DNA of 22,500 nucleotides, from IMG/VR virus record IMGVR_UViG_3300032516_000217, positions 1-22,500 of that record; one strand, given 5' to 3'. A program made the translations under genes and the position numbers. Within the stretch, counting starts at the first letter, position 1. Every line of letters begins with the position of its first letter. Shown piece after piece: positions 6,860 to 14,833 of the stretch. The notes beneath the pieces were generated by a model. That model was not told the DNA's origin and did not search any database. It was given only the letters and a program-made list of their open reading frames with translations. This stretch comes from a virus.

Positions 6860-7141
6860 ATGATCCTCCTCTGCTTGAAACTCGCTCTACTGTTCTTGAT
6901 CGGTGCCGTTACCTGGGCACTCGCCCTTTACCGGTATTTAGCTTTCGAGCGACGGCAGGCGAACTTGCTGTGCTCCTTGGTCTTTATAGAGGAGTTCGTA
7001 GTTCTGTTTTTGGGGGTGTGGCTAGCTAACAATCGAGATTACCTTGGTGCAGCAGCCATCGCACTGGGTGGTGCAGTATCTTCAAGAATCGTTGTTAATA
7101 GGGCAAAGTCGGTAGACGGGAGTAACTGTCCTACCAGGTAA
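6860..7141 (+). CDS. Small membrane protein (93 aa)
   Basis: The start ATG 6860 follows a GGGGGG run (6849-6854) at suitable spacing. The N-terminal 20 or so residues are a hydrophobic helix (LLCLKLALLFLIGAV), a second hydrophobic stretch covers about 38-55 (LCSLVFIEEFVVLFLGVWLA) and a third about 60-78 (DYLGAAAIALGGAV), so two or three membrane spans are likely. The family is not recognised; holin-like or inner-membrane accessory roles are possible but unsupported. A second ORF in another frame (ATG 6829 with a good AGGAGAAGG site, to 7029) overlaps it almost wholly; the membrane-protein frame looks the more protein-like of the two. Confidence 0.6.
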   Translation: MILLCLKLALLFLIGAVTWALALYRYLAFERRQANLLCSLVFIEEFVVLFLGVWLANNRDYLGAAAIALGGAVSSRIVVNRAKSVDGSNCPTR

Positions 7142-7204
7142 TTCAACCGTAGTTTCTTTTTGTGGGGTTGGATATTGTATTTATGACGAGGGTAAAGTCA
7201 ATAG

Positions 7205-8623
7205 ATGGAAGTCCAGTTCAACGAGCTGATTGAGGCCACCCTTTCTGACATTCACCGAAAACATCGATCCGTGAAGATGCTGTTTCCCACGTTCGACGAT
7301 CGGGTAAAGAACGTTCAACTCATGGGTGGTATTCGTCTTAAAGAGGTAGACGACGATAACTGGCACTTCTCAGTACACTCTGGCACCAAGAAGGATGTGT
7401 GGTACGACTGCACACTTCATTTCAAGAACATTCAAGAAGTCCTCGAACACTATGTAAAAGATCGTCGTCTGTGGGTAGAAGATCGATCAAGGGTGGATCT
7501 TAAGAAGCTTGCTGCGATATTTGTCGAGAAGGTTGACGTCCAAGTGTTCTGCTCATGCCCTGCATTTCTTTATTTTGGCCCCGCCTATATTCTTGGTCGG
7601 CCCAAGTACGACGCCAAATACACGGACCCAGAGCATCGGCCACCGAACAAGCGAAATCCAAAGCAATATGGGGCTACATGCAAGCATTTCACGAACGTCT
7701 TGAAGGCCCTGCCGTTTTATACCGGCACCATCGCGAAGTGGTTGAGGGACTTCTATGCTAGAGACATCGCTGGTTACGAAAAGGAAGCGATGCGGGAATT
7801 TGGCTGGCTCCGTAAGGCAGCCACCGTTCTTGGCAAGAAGAAGGCAAGGGTTGGGAAAAAGCCGGTGAAGGGTCCGGAGAAGAAACCGGAGCCAACTAAG
7901 ACGGAAGCAGAGGAAGAGGGTCAGACGCAACCGGAGACAGAGGGAAATACACCCCCTGAAACACAGGAGAATGAGCGAATCACCGAGTCAAAAGACGAGC
8001 AGTACAAATGGTTCATCAACAGAACCAACAAGCACGTCAGTCTGGTGAAAAATGCTGCCAAGAAGATTGTTGGTGCTTATCCTGAATTTGAAGATCTTCT
8101 AAAACAGGTGGAGGTTCACGACGCTTCAAAATTAGAAGAGCCGGAGAAAACGCCGTACGTATCAATTACATGGAGACACAAATTAGAAAACGAACGTGGG
8201 GAATTTGACCCCATAAATAATAAGGGATATCAAACCCCCGGTTTGTTGGCGAAGGAAGACGAGAATACTGCCACTTTGCATCATATCACAACCAATTCTC
8301 ATCATCCTGAGTACCATTTGAAGGATAAACAGGACGCGAACATAAACAGTAAAGATCGTGACAAATCAAATAGCTGTGTCGATGCTACAGCTATGCCTGA
8401 TCTTGATATTGCTGAAATGGTGGCAGATTGGCAGGCAATGTCAGAGGAACTGGGAAAAAATACTTCAAGGCAATGGTTCAATAAACAGAAGGACGTTAGG
8501 TGGCACTTCTCAGCCAAACAGGAACAGTTAATCGACGGACTGTTGAGGGTCTTCGAGGCTGTGGTTGATGAAAGTACTTCGATTCGTCTTACCAGCCGTC
8601 TGTTGGAGAAATACAGACTGTGA
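7205..8623 (+). CDS. SWIM-like zinc motif plus DUF5662-like (HD-type) protein, 472 aa
   Basis: The N-terminal half (1-200) contains Cys116-Ser-Cys118 and Cys159-Lys-His161, the CxC...CxH pattern of SWIM zinc fingers with an unusually long spacer. A Lys/Pro then Glu/Thr-rich linker covers about 205-260. The C-terminal half resembles DUF5662: His277 (NKHVSLV), His305-Asp306 (VHDASK), His366-His367 (NSHHPEY) and Asp408 (ADWQAM), a set of conserved His/Asp that looks like an HD-type metal site. No enzyme activity is established for that family. The chain ends in SRLLEKYRL, a tail shared with the proteins ending at 19995 and 20403. GAGGG at 7188-7192 is the only ribosome site near the ATG. The product could be a packaged or virion-associated protein. 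Confidence 0.75.
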   Translation: MEVQFNELIEATLSDIHRKHRSVKMLFPTFDDRVKNVQLMGGIRLKEVDDDNWHFSVHSGTKKDVWYDCTLHFKNIQEVLEHYVKDRRLWVEDRSRVDLKKLAAIFVEKVDVQVFCSCPAFLYFGPAYILGRPKYDAKYTDPEHRPPNKRNPKQYGATCKHFTNVLKALPFYTGTIAKWLRDFYARDIAGYEKEAMREFGWLRKAATVLGKKKARVGKKPVKGPEKKPEPTKTEAEEEGQTQPETEGNTPPETQENERITESKDEQYKWFINRTNKHVSLVKNAAKKIVGAYPEFEDLLKQVEVHDASKLEEPEKTPYVSITWRHKLENERGEFDPINNKGYQTPGLLAKEDENTATLHHITTNSHHPEYHLKDKQDANINSKDRDKSNSCVDATAMPDLDIAEMVADWQAMSEELGKNTSRQWFNKQKDVRWHFSAKQEQLIDGLLRVFEAVVDESTSIRLTSRLLEKYRL

Positions 8624-9414
8624 ACTTTCACGACTTAATGACTAGGATTTTCGATTCAACCAGCCGTATCAATGAGGATGCTGCTCCCGCCCCCGTTGGC
8701 CCTTCAATTGGTCCCAACGTGGGTGGTGCAACGACCGAGAATGATATCCAAGCTTTGCCTGTTCACCTTGGTGCCAGCACCGCAAGACGAAAGAAGAAAA
8801 AAGGTAAGATGATAAAGGGTCTGGTAAAAGAAGCTGTTGATAAGGATCTTGAGCGTCTTCGTAAGGAGCTCAAGCTCGAACTCATTAAGATGTTCAATCA
8901 TGACGAGTTCGTGACCACCGTGCAGGTGTGGAACGCTTTCAAGTCCGCATTCGGTGCCGGCCAGTCACGAACTCAAAGGGTGGCCGTCACTTGCGAGCGC
9001 CAGCAAAAGGACGCTCAGAAGTTGTATGGTGATCTGCTTCGTGAGCATGGAGACGACAAGGGTAGTATCGAGATGATTATCTCTGCCATTCAGGAGAAGC
9101 GACCACTTGGTCAGTTCCCGGTGATGAGAAAGTATGACAACTTGTTTGGTAATCGTACCAGTGTCGAGTTTCAGGGGATCAAGATCGTGTTTGAAGCCAC
9201 GGTTGACTTCATTTATGACCCCACACAAACATTGTATATTGATGACCTGGAACTTCTTGATCGTATCGAGGAAGAATTTGGGTCTATAATTAAGAGAAGT
9301 AAGAATGTATTGTATCCAGTCGGCGGCAAATTTCGTCATGACTTCTTCAATCAGTTGAAGTCGATGATGTCTGATAATGTTGAGGAGCCAAAAGATGAAA
9401 AACAAAGCGACTAA
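8620..9414 (+). CDS. Unknown protein with Leu-rich leader (264 aa)
   Basis: It starts at GTG 8620, overlapping the preceding stop (GTGA), so it is probably translationally coupled. The first 19 residues (FHDLMTRIFDSTSRINE) form an amphipathic leader ending in INE, like other proteins in this cluster. An Ala/Pro/Gly-rich linker follows, then a very basic helix (RRKKKKGKMIKG, about 56-68) and a helical domain. The second half (about 165-235) is alpha/beta with FQGIKIVFEATVDFIYD. The family is not recognised. A head-internal protein processed after Glu19 is an inference. Confidence 0.65.
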   Translation: MNFHDLMTRIFDSTSRINEDAAPAPVGPSIGPNVGGATTENDIQALPVHLGASTARRKKKKGKMIKGLVKEAVDKDLERLRKELKLELIKMFNHDEFVTTVQVWNAFKSAFGAGQSRTQRVAVTCERQQKDAQKLYGDLLREHGDDKGSIEMIISAIQEKRPLGQFPVMRKYDNLFGNRTSVEFQGIKIVFEATVDFIYDPTQTLYIDDLELLDRIEEEFGSIIKRSKNVLYPVGGKFRHDFFNQLKSMMSDNVEEPKDEKQSD

Positions 9415-9844
9415 AATCCTGGAGGCAAAAGACCTTCAGCTGTACAAGACAATGTTAAGAACATTGGGCGATTACATTGTGAACGTGCCCATGACTGGCA
9501 TTGATAGACTATTCAATACGATCGTTGAAAAGGGTGCACAAGTCATGCCAAAGGATAAAAATGCTATTGATATTCTTTGGTGGGTACTTTCGTGTGATTC
9601 TCCCGCTGCTGTTCATAAGATGCTGAATACTCGATTCAGTGATCTTCCTGTGGGAATTCGTCCAATGGCGAAACAGAAGCAGAGACACATCGTCGCTTCC
9701 TGGTCGAGGGACGATGTGATTTCCGATCGGGTGAAGGATCTAGTTGACTGGGCTGCGACCGGAAAGAATGGTACGTGGACTGATATCGATGGTAAGAAGG
9801 TCGAGATAATCGACATGAATGCCAGGGAAGAGGAGAATGAATAA
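9395..9844 (+). CDS. Unknown protein (149 aa)
   Basis: ATG 9395 is preferred over the in-frame ATG 9377 because GAGGAG (9382-9387) precedes it at normal spacing. It overlaps the previous gene by 20 bases. The protein is mostly helical, with a Trp-rich centre (DILWWVLSC, about 57-65), a basic RPMAKQKQRHIVASW stretch and an acidic C-terminus (NAREEENE). A first ILEAKD segment could be a short leader with an ILE cleavage-like site. The stop overlaps the next start as TAATG. I do not recognise the family. Confidence 0.65.
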   Translation: MKNKATKILEAKDLQLYKTMLRTLGDYIVNVPMTGIDRLFNTIVEKGAQVMPKDKNAIDILWWVLSCDSPAAVHKMLNTRFSDLPVGIRPMAKQKQRHIVASWSRDDVISDRVKDLVDWAATGKNGTWTDIDGKKVEIIDMNAREEENE

Positions 9845-12192
9845 TGGATAGCAACCTATTCAATAATCTGAAAAAGATCGACCTTTCCAGCCAACCGGTA
9901 AAAGATTGGAAAGAACGTTATGGTGGTAAGAAACCCGGCACTTTTCGCATCGAAGAGACCAAGTTTGGTACTAAGCTGAAGGTGATTACTGAGAGTGGAC
10001 AGGTTGTGTTCGGTTGGCCGCGTAAGCGTCCTGACGGTATCATCGATTGTGGTATTTATGGTGCCCCATTACACGTTAAGGAAGCTGTCGTTGAGTACCT
10101 TACAGACCCGAAGGCTTTCATGGTAAAGGTCAAAGAGTGTGATGCCACCACTGTCCCCGGCACCATGAAACCTAACGAGAAGCCCGACATCAACGCAGAA
10201 GATCAAGGCATGGAAGACTACAGCGATGATGACATGACGAAGGCCAAGGATAAGACCACCGGCACCGAAATGGGTCTGCGTGAGGTTCCAGATAAGGAGC
10301 TCGAAGACCAGAAACACGCGAAGGAATCGAAGAAGACCCGCCGTGGTGTTGGTATTCGCGAGCATCTTCGTTTTTGTAATGGCTGCAACAAGACTTTCCG
10401 TAGCAATGAGGCTAAATGTAAGTGTGGTAGTGATAAGACCGAAACCATTGGCGAGCGTGAATATTCAGACATGACCGCTGTCGATAAGTTCGTGTTCGAA
10501 GTGGAGTATATCATGGACGGTCAGAAGGCCAAGACCAGGGTGATAGCTTTTGATGAAGGTGATGCAAAACGATCGGTCGAGAAGACCAAACGTGGGTCAA
10601 AAGCCACTATCGCCAAAAAGATTTCCGATGAGTCAAAGGTCAACGAGGAGGGTCTTGCGGACAAAGCGGATAAGAAACCAGAGGACTTCGATAAAGAGCA
10701 GCTGGCGGCTGGTAGTAAGGTCGAGATGGAGCATACCGATGACTCCGCAAAGGCCCAGCAGATTGCAATGGACCACTTGACTGAAGACCCGCAGTATTAC
10801 ACCAAACTTAAGAAAATGGAAGCTGGCAAGTGCGAGGCTCGTGTTCCCGATGATAAGGATCCCGAGGCCACACCTGTCGATGAGATGGACTCTCTGATTG
10901 ATAATATACACCAGTATAACGAATCGGCTTCCGAATCCAACAGAGTGACCCGTGAACAAATTGATTTCGTGATAAAGTCACTGACTCACACCGACGATTC
11001 AAAACACCTGATGGAAAGAATGAACGATTTAAGGACTCTACAAAAGGAATTTTATGGTGGCATGAAACGTGGTGACGATACTAGCGGAACGTTCATTCAC
11101 GGAATACCAGAAAAAAAGGAAACAGGCAATCCGATATACAATAAGATGCTTGTGATTCTTGGGGAAGTGTCTAACCCAATTGTGCAAATTGCCAAAAACG
11201 TTGGTTTCAATATCACTAAAGGACAAATCGAACACGTGCTGTGGGCTGTAGCAAATGAGGATAGAAACTACACGATAGTCAGTAATATGTGCTCGGATGT
11301 TGGGGATTCTGATAACTTAGAGAAACAGTGGGCACAGCCGCCGGCCACCAATGTCCCAAATGAGGCTAAGGTTCCCGATGATAAGGACCCCGAGGCCACT
11401 AAGATAAAGAAGCTTATTGAGGGCGTGACCGAGCTCGTCGATGAAATGGATAAGATTACCCCAGAAGACCGTCAGGCTGTCCGTGCGGCTATTGATAAAG
11501 GTTCGATTGAAAATGATTGGCCTACCGAGGAAGCCATGATTGACGAGTTGAGTAAGCTCGAAGACTTCGTGGATCCCAATGACCTTGAAGCCGACTTTGA
11601 TATCAAGATGGCATACCTTAAGTACGTGCTGGCACCAAAGGCCATTAGCATGATTGAATCGAAGGTCAATGAGAAGGGCTGGTTTTACCGTGCCGTAGAC
11701 GATTTGAAGGCCGACCCAAAATTTCAAAAGCTGGTTAAAGACAACGGGGCAAACAGTGACGAAGTCCGCGATTTTGTAATGCGTGGTGAGGGTACTAGTA
11801 CTGCTGGCTCTATCGTTGACGACCTGGTGAAGGCCGCTACTGGTCAAGAGGTTGTAGAGGCTAAAGTCAATGAAAAAGAAGCAAGCGCTCGGCTTGAAAG
11901 ACTACTTGATAAGGCCGCCAATTCCATAGATAGTATCACTGACGTTGAAATGGAGGAAATGATTAAGCTATTGAGGGCTGAGGAACGGGGCGAAAAGAAG
12001 AAGGATGAATCAAAAGTCAATGAGGAATTTCAAGACAAGATGATGCCTGGTCAGAAGCCGGAAAACCCAGAGGAAAAGAAAAAGCGTGAAGCACTTGTTA
12101 CCGCTGCAGCTAAGGCTGTGGAGGCTTTTGGTGAGGATGAACTGGAAGCCTATGCTTCTCAGATTAAGAAACGCCAGCAGGGAGCTAAATGA
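9844..12192 (+). CDS. Modular protein with zinc ribbon, DUF5661-like domain and ESKVNE linkers (782 aa)
   Basis: Start ATG 9844 overlaps the previous stop, with GGGAAGAGGAG just upstream. The order is a Leu-containing leader (1-14), a basic alpha/beta region, a zinc ribbon-like Cys178-x2-Cys181...Cys192-x-Cys194, then residues 280-326 with the DUF5661 signature (FDKEQL, MEHTDD, AMDHLTEDPQYYTKL). ESKVNE-type motifs at 263-268, 605-610, 672-677 and 722-727 punctuate the chain, and VPDDKDPEAT occurs twice (bases 10843-10872 and 11371-11400). A QWAQ..TNVPNE segment is shared with the protease-scaffold protein. The mosaic looks built from small domains joined by a recurring linker. It is probably a head protein cut by the prohead protease, but no function is known to me. 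Confidence 0.7.
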   Translation: MDSNLFNNLKKIDLSSQPVKDWKERYGGKKPGTFRIEETKFGTKLKVITESGQVVFGWPRKRPDGIIDCGIYGAPLHVKEAVVEYLTDPKAFMVKVKECDATTVPGTMKPNEKPDINAEDQGMEDYSDDDMTKAKDKTTGTEMGLREVPDKELEDQKHAKESKKTRRGVGIREHLRFCNGCNKTFRSNEAKCKCGSDKTETIGEREYSDMTAVDKFVFEVEYIMDGQKAKTRVIAFDEGDAKRSVEKTKRGSKATIAKKISDESKVNEEGLADKADKKPEDFDKEQLAAGSKVEMEHTDDSAKAQQIAMDHLTEDPQYYTKLKKMEAGKCEARVPDDKDPEATPVDEMDSLIDNIHQYNESASESNRVTREQIDFVIKSLTHTDDSKHLMERMNDLRTLQKEFYGGMKRGDDTSGTFIHGIPEKKETGNPIYNKMLVILGEVSNPIVQIAKNVGFNITKGQIEHVLWAVANEDRNYTIVSNMCSDVGDSDNLEKQWAQPPATNVPNEAKVPDDKDPEATKIKKLIEGVTELVDEMDKITPEDRQAVRAAIDKGSIENDWPTEEAMIDELSKLEDFVDPNDLEADFDIKMAYLKYVLAPKAISMIESKVNEKGWFYRAVDDLKADPKFQKLVKDNGANSDEVRDFVMRGEGTSTAGSIVDDLVKAATGQEVVEAKVNEKEASARLERLLDKAANSIDSITDVEMEEMIKLLRAEERGEKKKDESKVNEEFQDKMMPGQKPENPEEKKKREALVTAAAKAVEAFGEDELEAYASQIKKRQQGAK
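10843..11400 (+). repeat. Intragenic duplicated segment (VPDDKDPEAT) flanking an inserted domain
   Basis: The two copies at 10843-10872 and 11371-11400 are close at the DNA level (GTTCCCGATGATAAGG then CCCGAGGCCAC) and bracket about 500 bases coding for an AT-richer helical domain. Both copies are followed by VDEMD (directly in copy 1, after about 15 residues in copy 2). This looks like insertion of a module by recombination between short linkers. Confidence 0.7.
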
Positions 12193-12575
12193 TGGATGAT
12201 CTATTGAAAAACCTAAGGGCCGTCAACGAGTCCGATGATCGGTACTCAACCAAGGTTGAGGTTGATGTTCATATTGAAGGCGTTGAAATCGAGAGTGTCA
12301 GTGATCTAACGATTCAGTACGACCTGAACTTCGAAAGCCGGGAATGGGGCATCAAGGATGTAGATTTCGTGCCTCGTGGGGATGCTGATATCGACGTTGA
12401 GGTTATGGTGGCCGGTAACAAAAATCCGATTACCGTACGGATCGACCCAAAAAACGCCAAGATCAGTTGGGTTCCGGGTCATCGGTATGCTCCACAGAGT
12501 GTGAATATCGTCGCGACGAAGGATGGTAAAGTGGAGAGTGTTGAGATCGTCATGGAGTACTTGGTGCCGGACTGA
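12189..12575 (+). CDS. Unknown beta-rich protein with leader (128 aa)
   Basis: The ATG overlaps the previous TGA (ATGATGG). The first 14 residues, MMDDLLKNLRAVNE, match the leader pattern seen in this cluster and end in VNE, a possible prohead-protease site. The rest alternates short hydrophobic and polar residues (TKVEVDVHIEGVEIE, DADIDVEVMV, KVESVEIVMEY) and should be a beta sandwich of about 110 residues. There are no Cys and no membrane segment. The family is not recognised. Confidence 0.65.
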   Translation: MMDDLLKNLRAVNESDDRYSTKVEVDVHIEGVEIESVSDLTIQYDLNFESREWGIKDVDFVPRGDADIDVEVMVAGNKNPITVRIDPKNAKISWVPGHRYAPQSVNIVATKDGKVESVEIVMEYLVPD

Positions 12576-12994
12576 TGATGCGTGACTTGCTTGGTGTCTT
12601 GTTGGAGGGCCCAGAACCAGACTGGACGAAGAAACCAGCCGTGTTCCCGTCCACTCAACATACCGGTCGTGGCAACCGTACACAATCGGCCGTAAATTGG
12701 CCAAAAATTGTTCAATCAATGGTTTCAGGTCGACTTGAGAAGATTTACAAGGCGTGGTCTGAGGCAGACAAAAGTGAGATTACCAAGTACGTTTCGTGGG
12801 ACTGTGTCTCAAAGCAGACGGGCATACCAGTCGAAGAAATCGCGGCCGAAGTCAAATACCTACAGAAGGAGCACCCAGATCAGGTAGGTTTGACCGTTGA
12901 TAGGATGGGCAATCTGACGTACTTTAAGTTCAGGGGAAGACCAGTGATTACACCGGTGACGCGTGTTGTAGACCCAGGGTATAAAAGTGATTAG
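12575..12994 (+). CDS. Unknown protein, possible winged-helix fold (139 aa)
   Basis: It overlaps the previous gene by one base (TGATG). A short leader MMRDLLGVLLEGPE opens the chain. Residues about 60-118 read as helix-helix-wing: ITKYVSWDCVSKQTGIPVEEIAAEVKY then a strand pair VGLTVDRMGNLTYFKF, resembling a winged helix by eye. No named family is recognised. It forms part of the tightly coupled cluster 7205-14833. Confidence 0.6.
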   Translation: MMRDLLGVLLEGPEPDWTKKPAVFPSTQHTGRGNRTQSAVNWPKIVQSMVSGRLEKIYKAWSEADKSEITKYVSWDCVSKQTGIPVEEIAAEVKYLQKEHPDQVGLTVDRMGNLTYFKFRGRPVITPVTRVVDPGYKSD

Positions 12995-13964
12995 TGATCT
13001 GATCGAAAGACTGTTACACTTGAATGATTCGATGGTTGATTTCCCTCGACCCGATCTCGATCTCAGTGTGTGGAATAAGACTGATAGCCATACTAGTGAC
13101 GGCATACCGGGTGCGTACACTCTTAAACCCGATGTCAAGAAGAAGATCCTGGACACTCTTAGTAAATATCCTGATGTTGATTTGTTAATCATCGCTTCTT
13201 CTGGTGGTGAACATAAAGAAGAAATACATGTAATTGGTTCCATTTGCACAAACCAATACGTTGATGATAGTGATATCGATATTCACATTGTTGTGTCCCC
13301 CGATTCCGAGGGTTTCAATGATGGAGATTTTCAGGATGCTGTCAATGATTGGTTCAAGGAAGAATCCAACAAACAATTTATTGGTAAACATCCTATCGAA
13401 GTTTATCTCCAATTCAACCCAAATCAGGAGTTGATGGCTGATGGTGTGTACCGTTTGATGACTGGTGAATGGTTAAAGGGGCCAAAAATTGTACCTGCTA
13501 ACTACAACCCGTATGAAGATTTTGCCCACGTATTCGACGACTTGAGACCAATCGTGCAGGGTGTCGATGTAATGCTTGGTGAACTGAAGCGGGATGTTAT
13601 CGACTATGAGACTATCAAATCTGCAATCACGAAGTTACCAAAGAAGGAACGCGGTGATTTGAAGGCTGCTCTTGAGGCCAAACTTGAAGAAATTGAGCAA
13701 GACATTCAAGGTCTATACAAGAAACGTAAGGACCTGGCTAAATCCCGCGAGTTGGCTTCCCAGCCGAAGACACCGGAGGAGGCGCTCAAGAGCGCTGAGC
13801 TTACGAAGGAATGGCGGGATAAGAATGCTGCCTTCAAGTTCGTTGCACGGTATCAGTACATGCGAGTCATTAAGGAACTGGAGAGTTTGCTTGATGATGA
13901 AAACGGTGAATTGACTGGCAGTGACGTAAAGAAGGTAAAGAAGATAGTGGGCGGGGTTGAATAA
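12987..13964 (+). CDS. Nucleotidyltransferase-fold (Pol beta superfamily-like) protein, 325 aa
   Basis: It starts at GTG 12987, overlapping the previous stop by 8 bases. Gly84-Ser85 followed 11 residues later by DIDIHI (Asp96, Asp98) is the minimal nucleotidyltransferase signature; Glu138 in HPIEVYLQF is a fitting third carboxylate. Residues about 215-320 are helical and highly charged. The leader MISDLIERLLHLND resembles those of neighbouring proteins. Such proteins transfer nucleotides to RNA, protein or small molecules; the substrate here is unknown. A packaged host-modifying enzyme, by analogy with T4 Alt, is one inference; a structural relic is another. Confidence 0.72.
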   Translation: MISDLIERLLHLNDSMVDFPRPDLDLSVWNKTDSHTSDGIPGAYTLKPDVKKKILDTLSKYPDVDLLIIASSGGEHKEEIHVIGSICTNQYVDDSDIDIHIVVSPDSEGFNDGDFQDAVNDWFKEESNKQFIGKHPIEVYLQFNPNQELMADGVYRLMTGEWLKGPKIVPANYNPYEDFAHVFDDLRPIVQGVDVMLGELKRDVIDYETIKSAITKLPKKERGDLKAALEAKLEEIEQDIQGLYKKRKDLAKSRELASQPKTPEEALKSAELTKEWRDKNAAFKFVARYQYMRVIKELESLLDDENGELTGSDVKKVKKIVGGVE

Positions 13965-14449
13965 TGAGCAAGATGATTCCACAGGAATCGATTGACGCCT
14001 TCCGCCAGCAAGTAGACATTACGCTGTCTATGTACGGTATCGATTGTGTTCTTTATCTTCCCACCGATGTTTCATATGCCGCTTCTGAGAAAAAAGATGT
14101 CTTTGCTATTCCGGCCGATTTGACCTTTATTAGTTATGCAGCCCAGGTTTTCATTGAGTGGGGTGTGAGTGTCTATCGGTTAAAGCAACTCGGCCTGTTC
14201 GTGGAAGACATGCTTCCAATCGTCGCCTGGTTTCCTAATCACGCGATTGCAAGGGAAGGCTCGGAAATCGGCACCGAGGTTGCCATTGATGTGATCAAAC
14301 GCAGTTACTTCACGGTCAGTCCGGAGTTCATTCCAGGCAACTACGTTGGTAGTGAAGCATTTGAAGTAGTGAACCCCACTGTCAAAGGCATACACGACGC
14401 CGTTCTGGTTCAAGGGTGGTCTATTGTTCCACGGAGAATACGAAAATGA
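13964..14449 (+). CDS. Unknown structural-type protein, possible head-tail connector (161 aa)
   Basis: The TAATG overlap with the preceding gene and a GGGCGGGG site support the start. The composition is rich in aromatic and Val residues with short strands (IDCVLYLPTD, AQVFIEWGVSVY, LPIVAWFP, IKRSYFTVSP) and few charges, unlike the Lys/Glu-rich neighbours upstream, so it looks like a compact beta-barrel virion protein. No Cys pair or membrane segment is seen. The neck/connector suggestion rests on appearance and position only. Confidence 0.62.
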   Translation: MSKMIPQESIDAFRQQVDITLSMYGIDCVLYLPTDVSYAASEKKDVFAIPADLTFISYAAQVFIEWGVSVYRLKQLGLFVEDMLPIVAWFPNHAIAREGSEIGTEVAIDVIKRSYFTVSPEFIPGNYVGSEAFEVVNPTVKGIHDAVLVQGWSIVPRRIRK

Positions 14450-14634
14450 AGAGAATCACGGAAATTAGGAATCATTCAGATGCCGGTGTCCCGGTTCTTT
14501 GTTCTGACGGGTCACAGATGGTGCTTGGTCGGGGTCAGGTGCTTAGGGTTAGGCATCTAGATATTGTTAACATCGATGAAATTAAAGACCTTGTGACTGT
14601 AGTCTACGACTTGTCGGAGGTTGGCAGTGAATAG
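14446..14634 (+). CDS. Small unknown protein (62 aa)
   Basis: ATG 14446 overlaps the previous stop as ATGA, with GGAGA 9 bases upstream. The short chain is beta-rich (VPVLCSDGSQMVLGRGQVLRV) and ends in an acidic stretch. The family is not recognised. Confidence 0.55.
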   Translation: MKRITEIRNHSDAGVPVLCSDGSQMVLGRGQVLRVRHLDIVNIDEIKDLVTVVYDLSEVGSE

Positions 14635-14833
14635 TACATTCCAAAAACTTGGTATCAAGCTGCTTGCCACGAAGCTTCTACACGACTACCGAGAATGCAA
14701 GGCTTCGGTTCCTGAGACCGAGCTTGAACACTTTTCACAGAAGTGGTTCGGTGTATGGGTTGATGCGGACGATGACTATAAGGAATCAGTATTCATGGAG
14801 TTTATGGGGGTGCTCAGTGATCGGTCTACTTGA
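14627..14833 (+). CDS. Small unknown protein (68 aa)
   Basis: GTG 14627 is the likely start, since CGGAGG at 14615-14620 is 6 bases upstream. It overlaps the preceding gene by 8 bases and the following one by 17. The product is helical and acidic, with FSQKWFGVWVDADDDYKES in the middle. The family is not recognised. Confidence 0.55.
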   Translation: MNSTFQKLGIKLLATKLLHDYRECKASVPETELEHFSQKWFGVWVDADDDYKESVFMEFMGVLSDRST

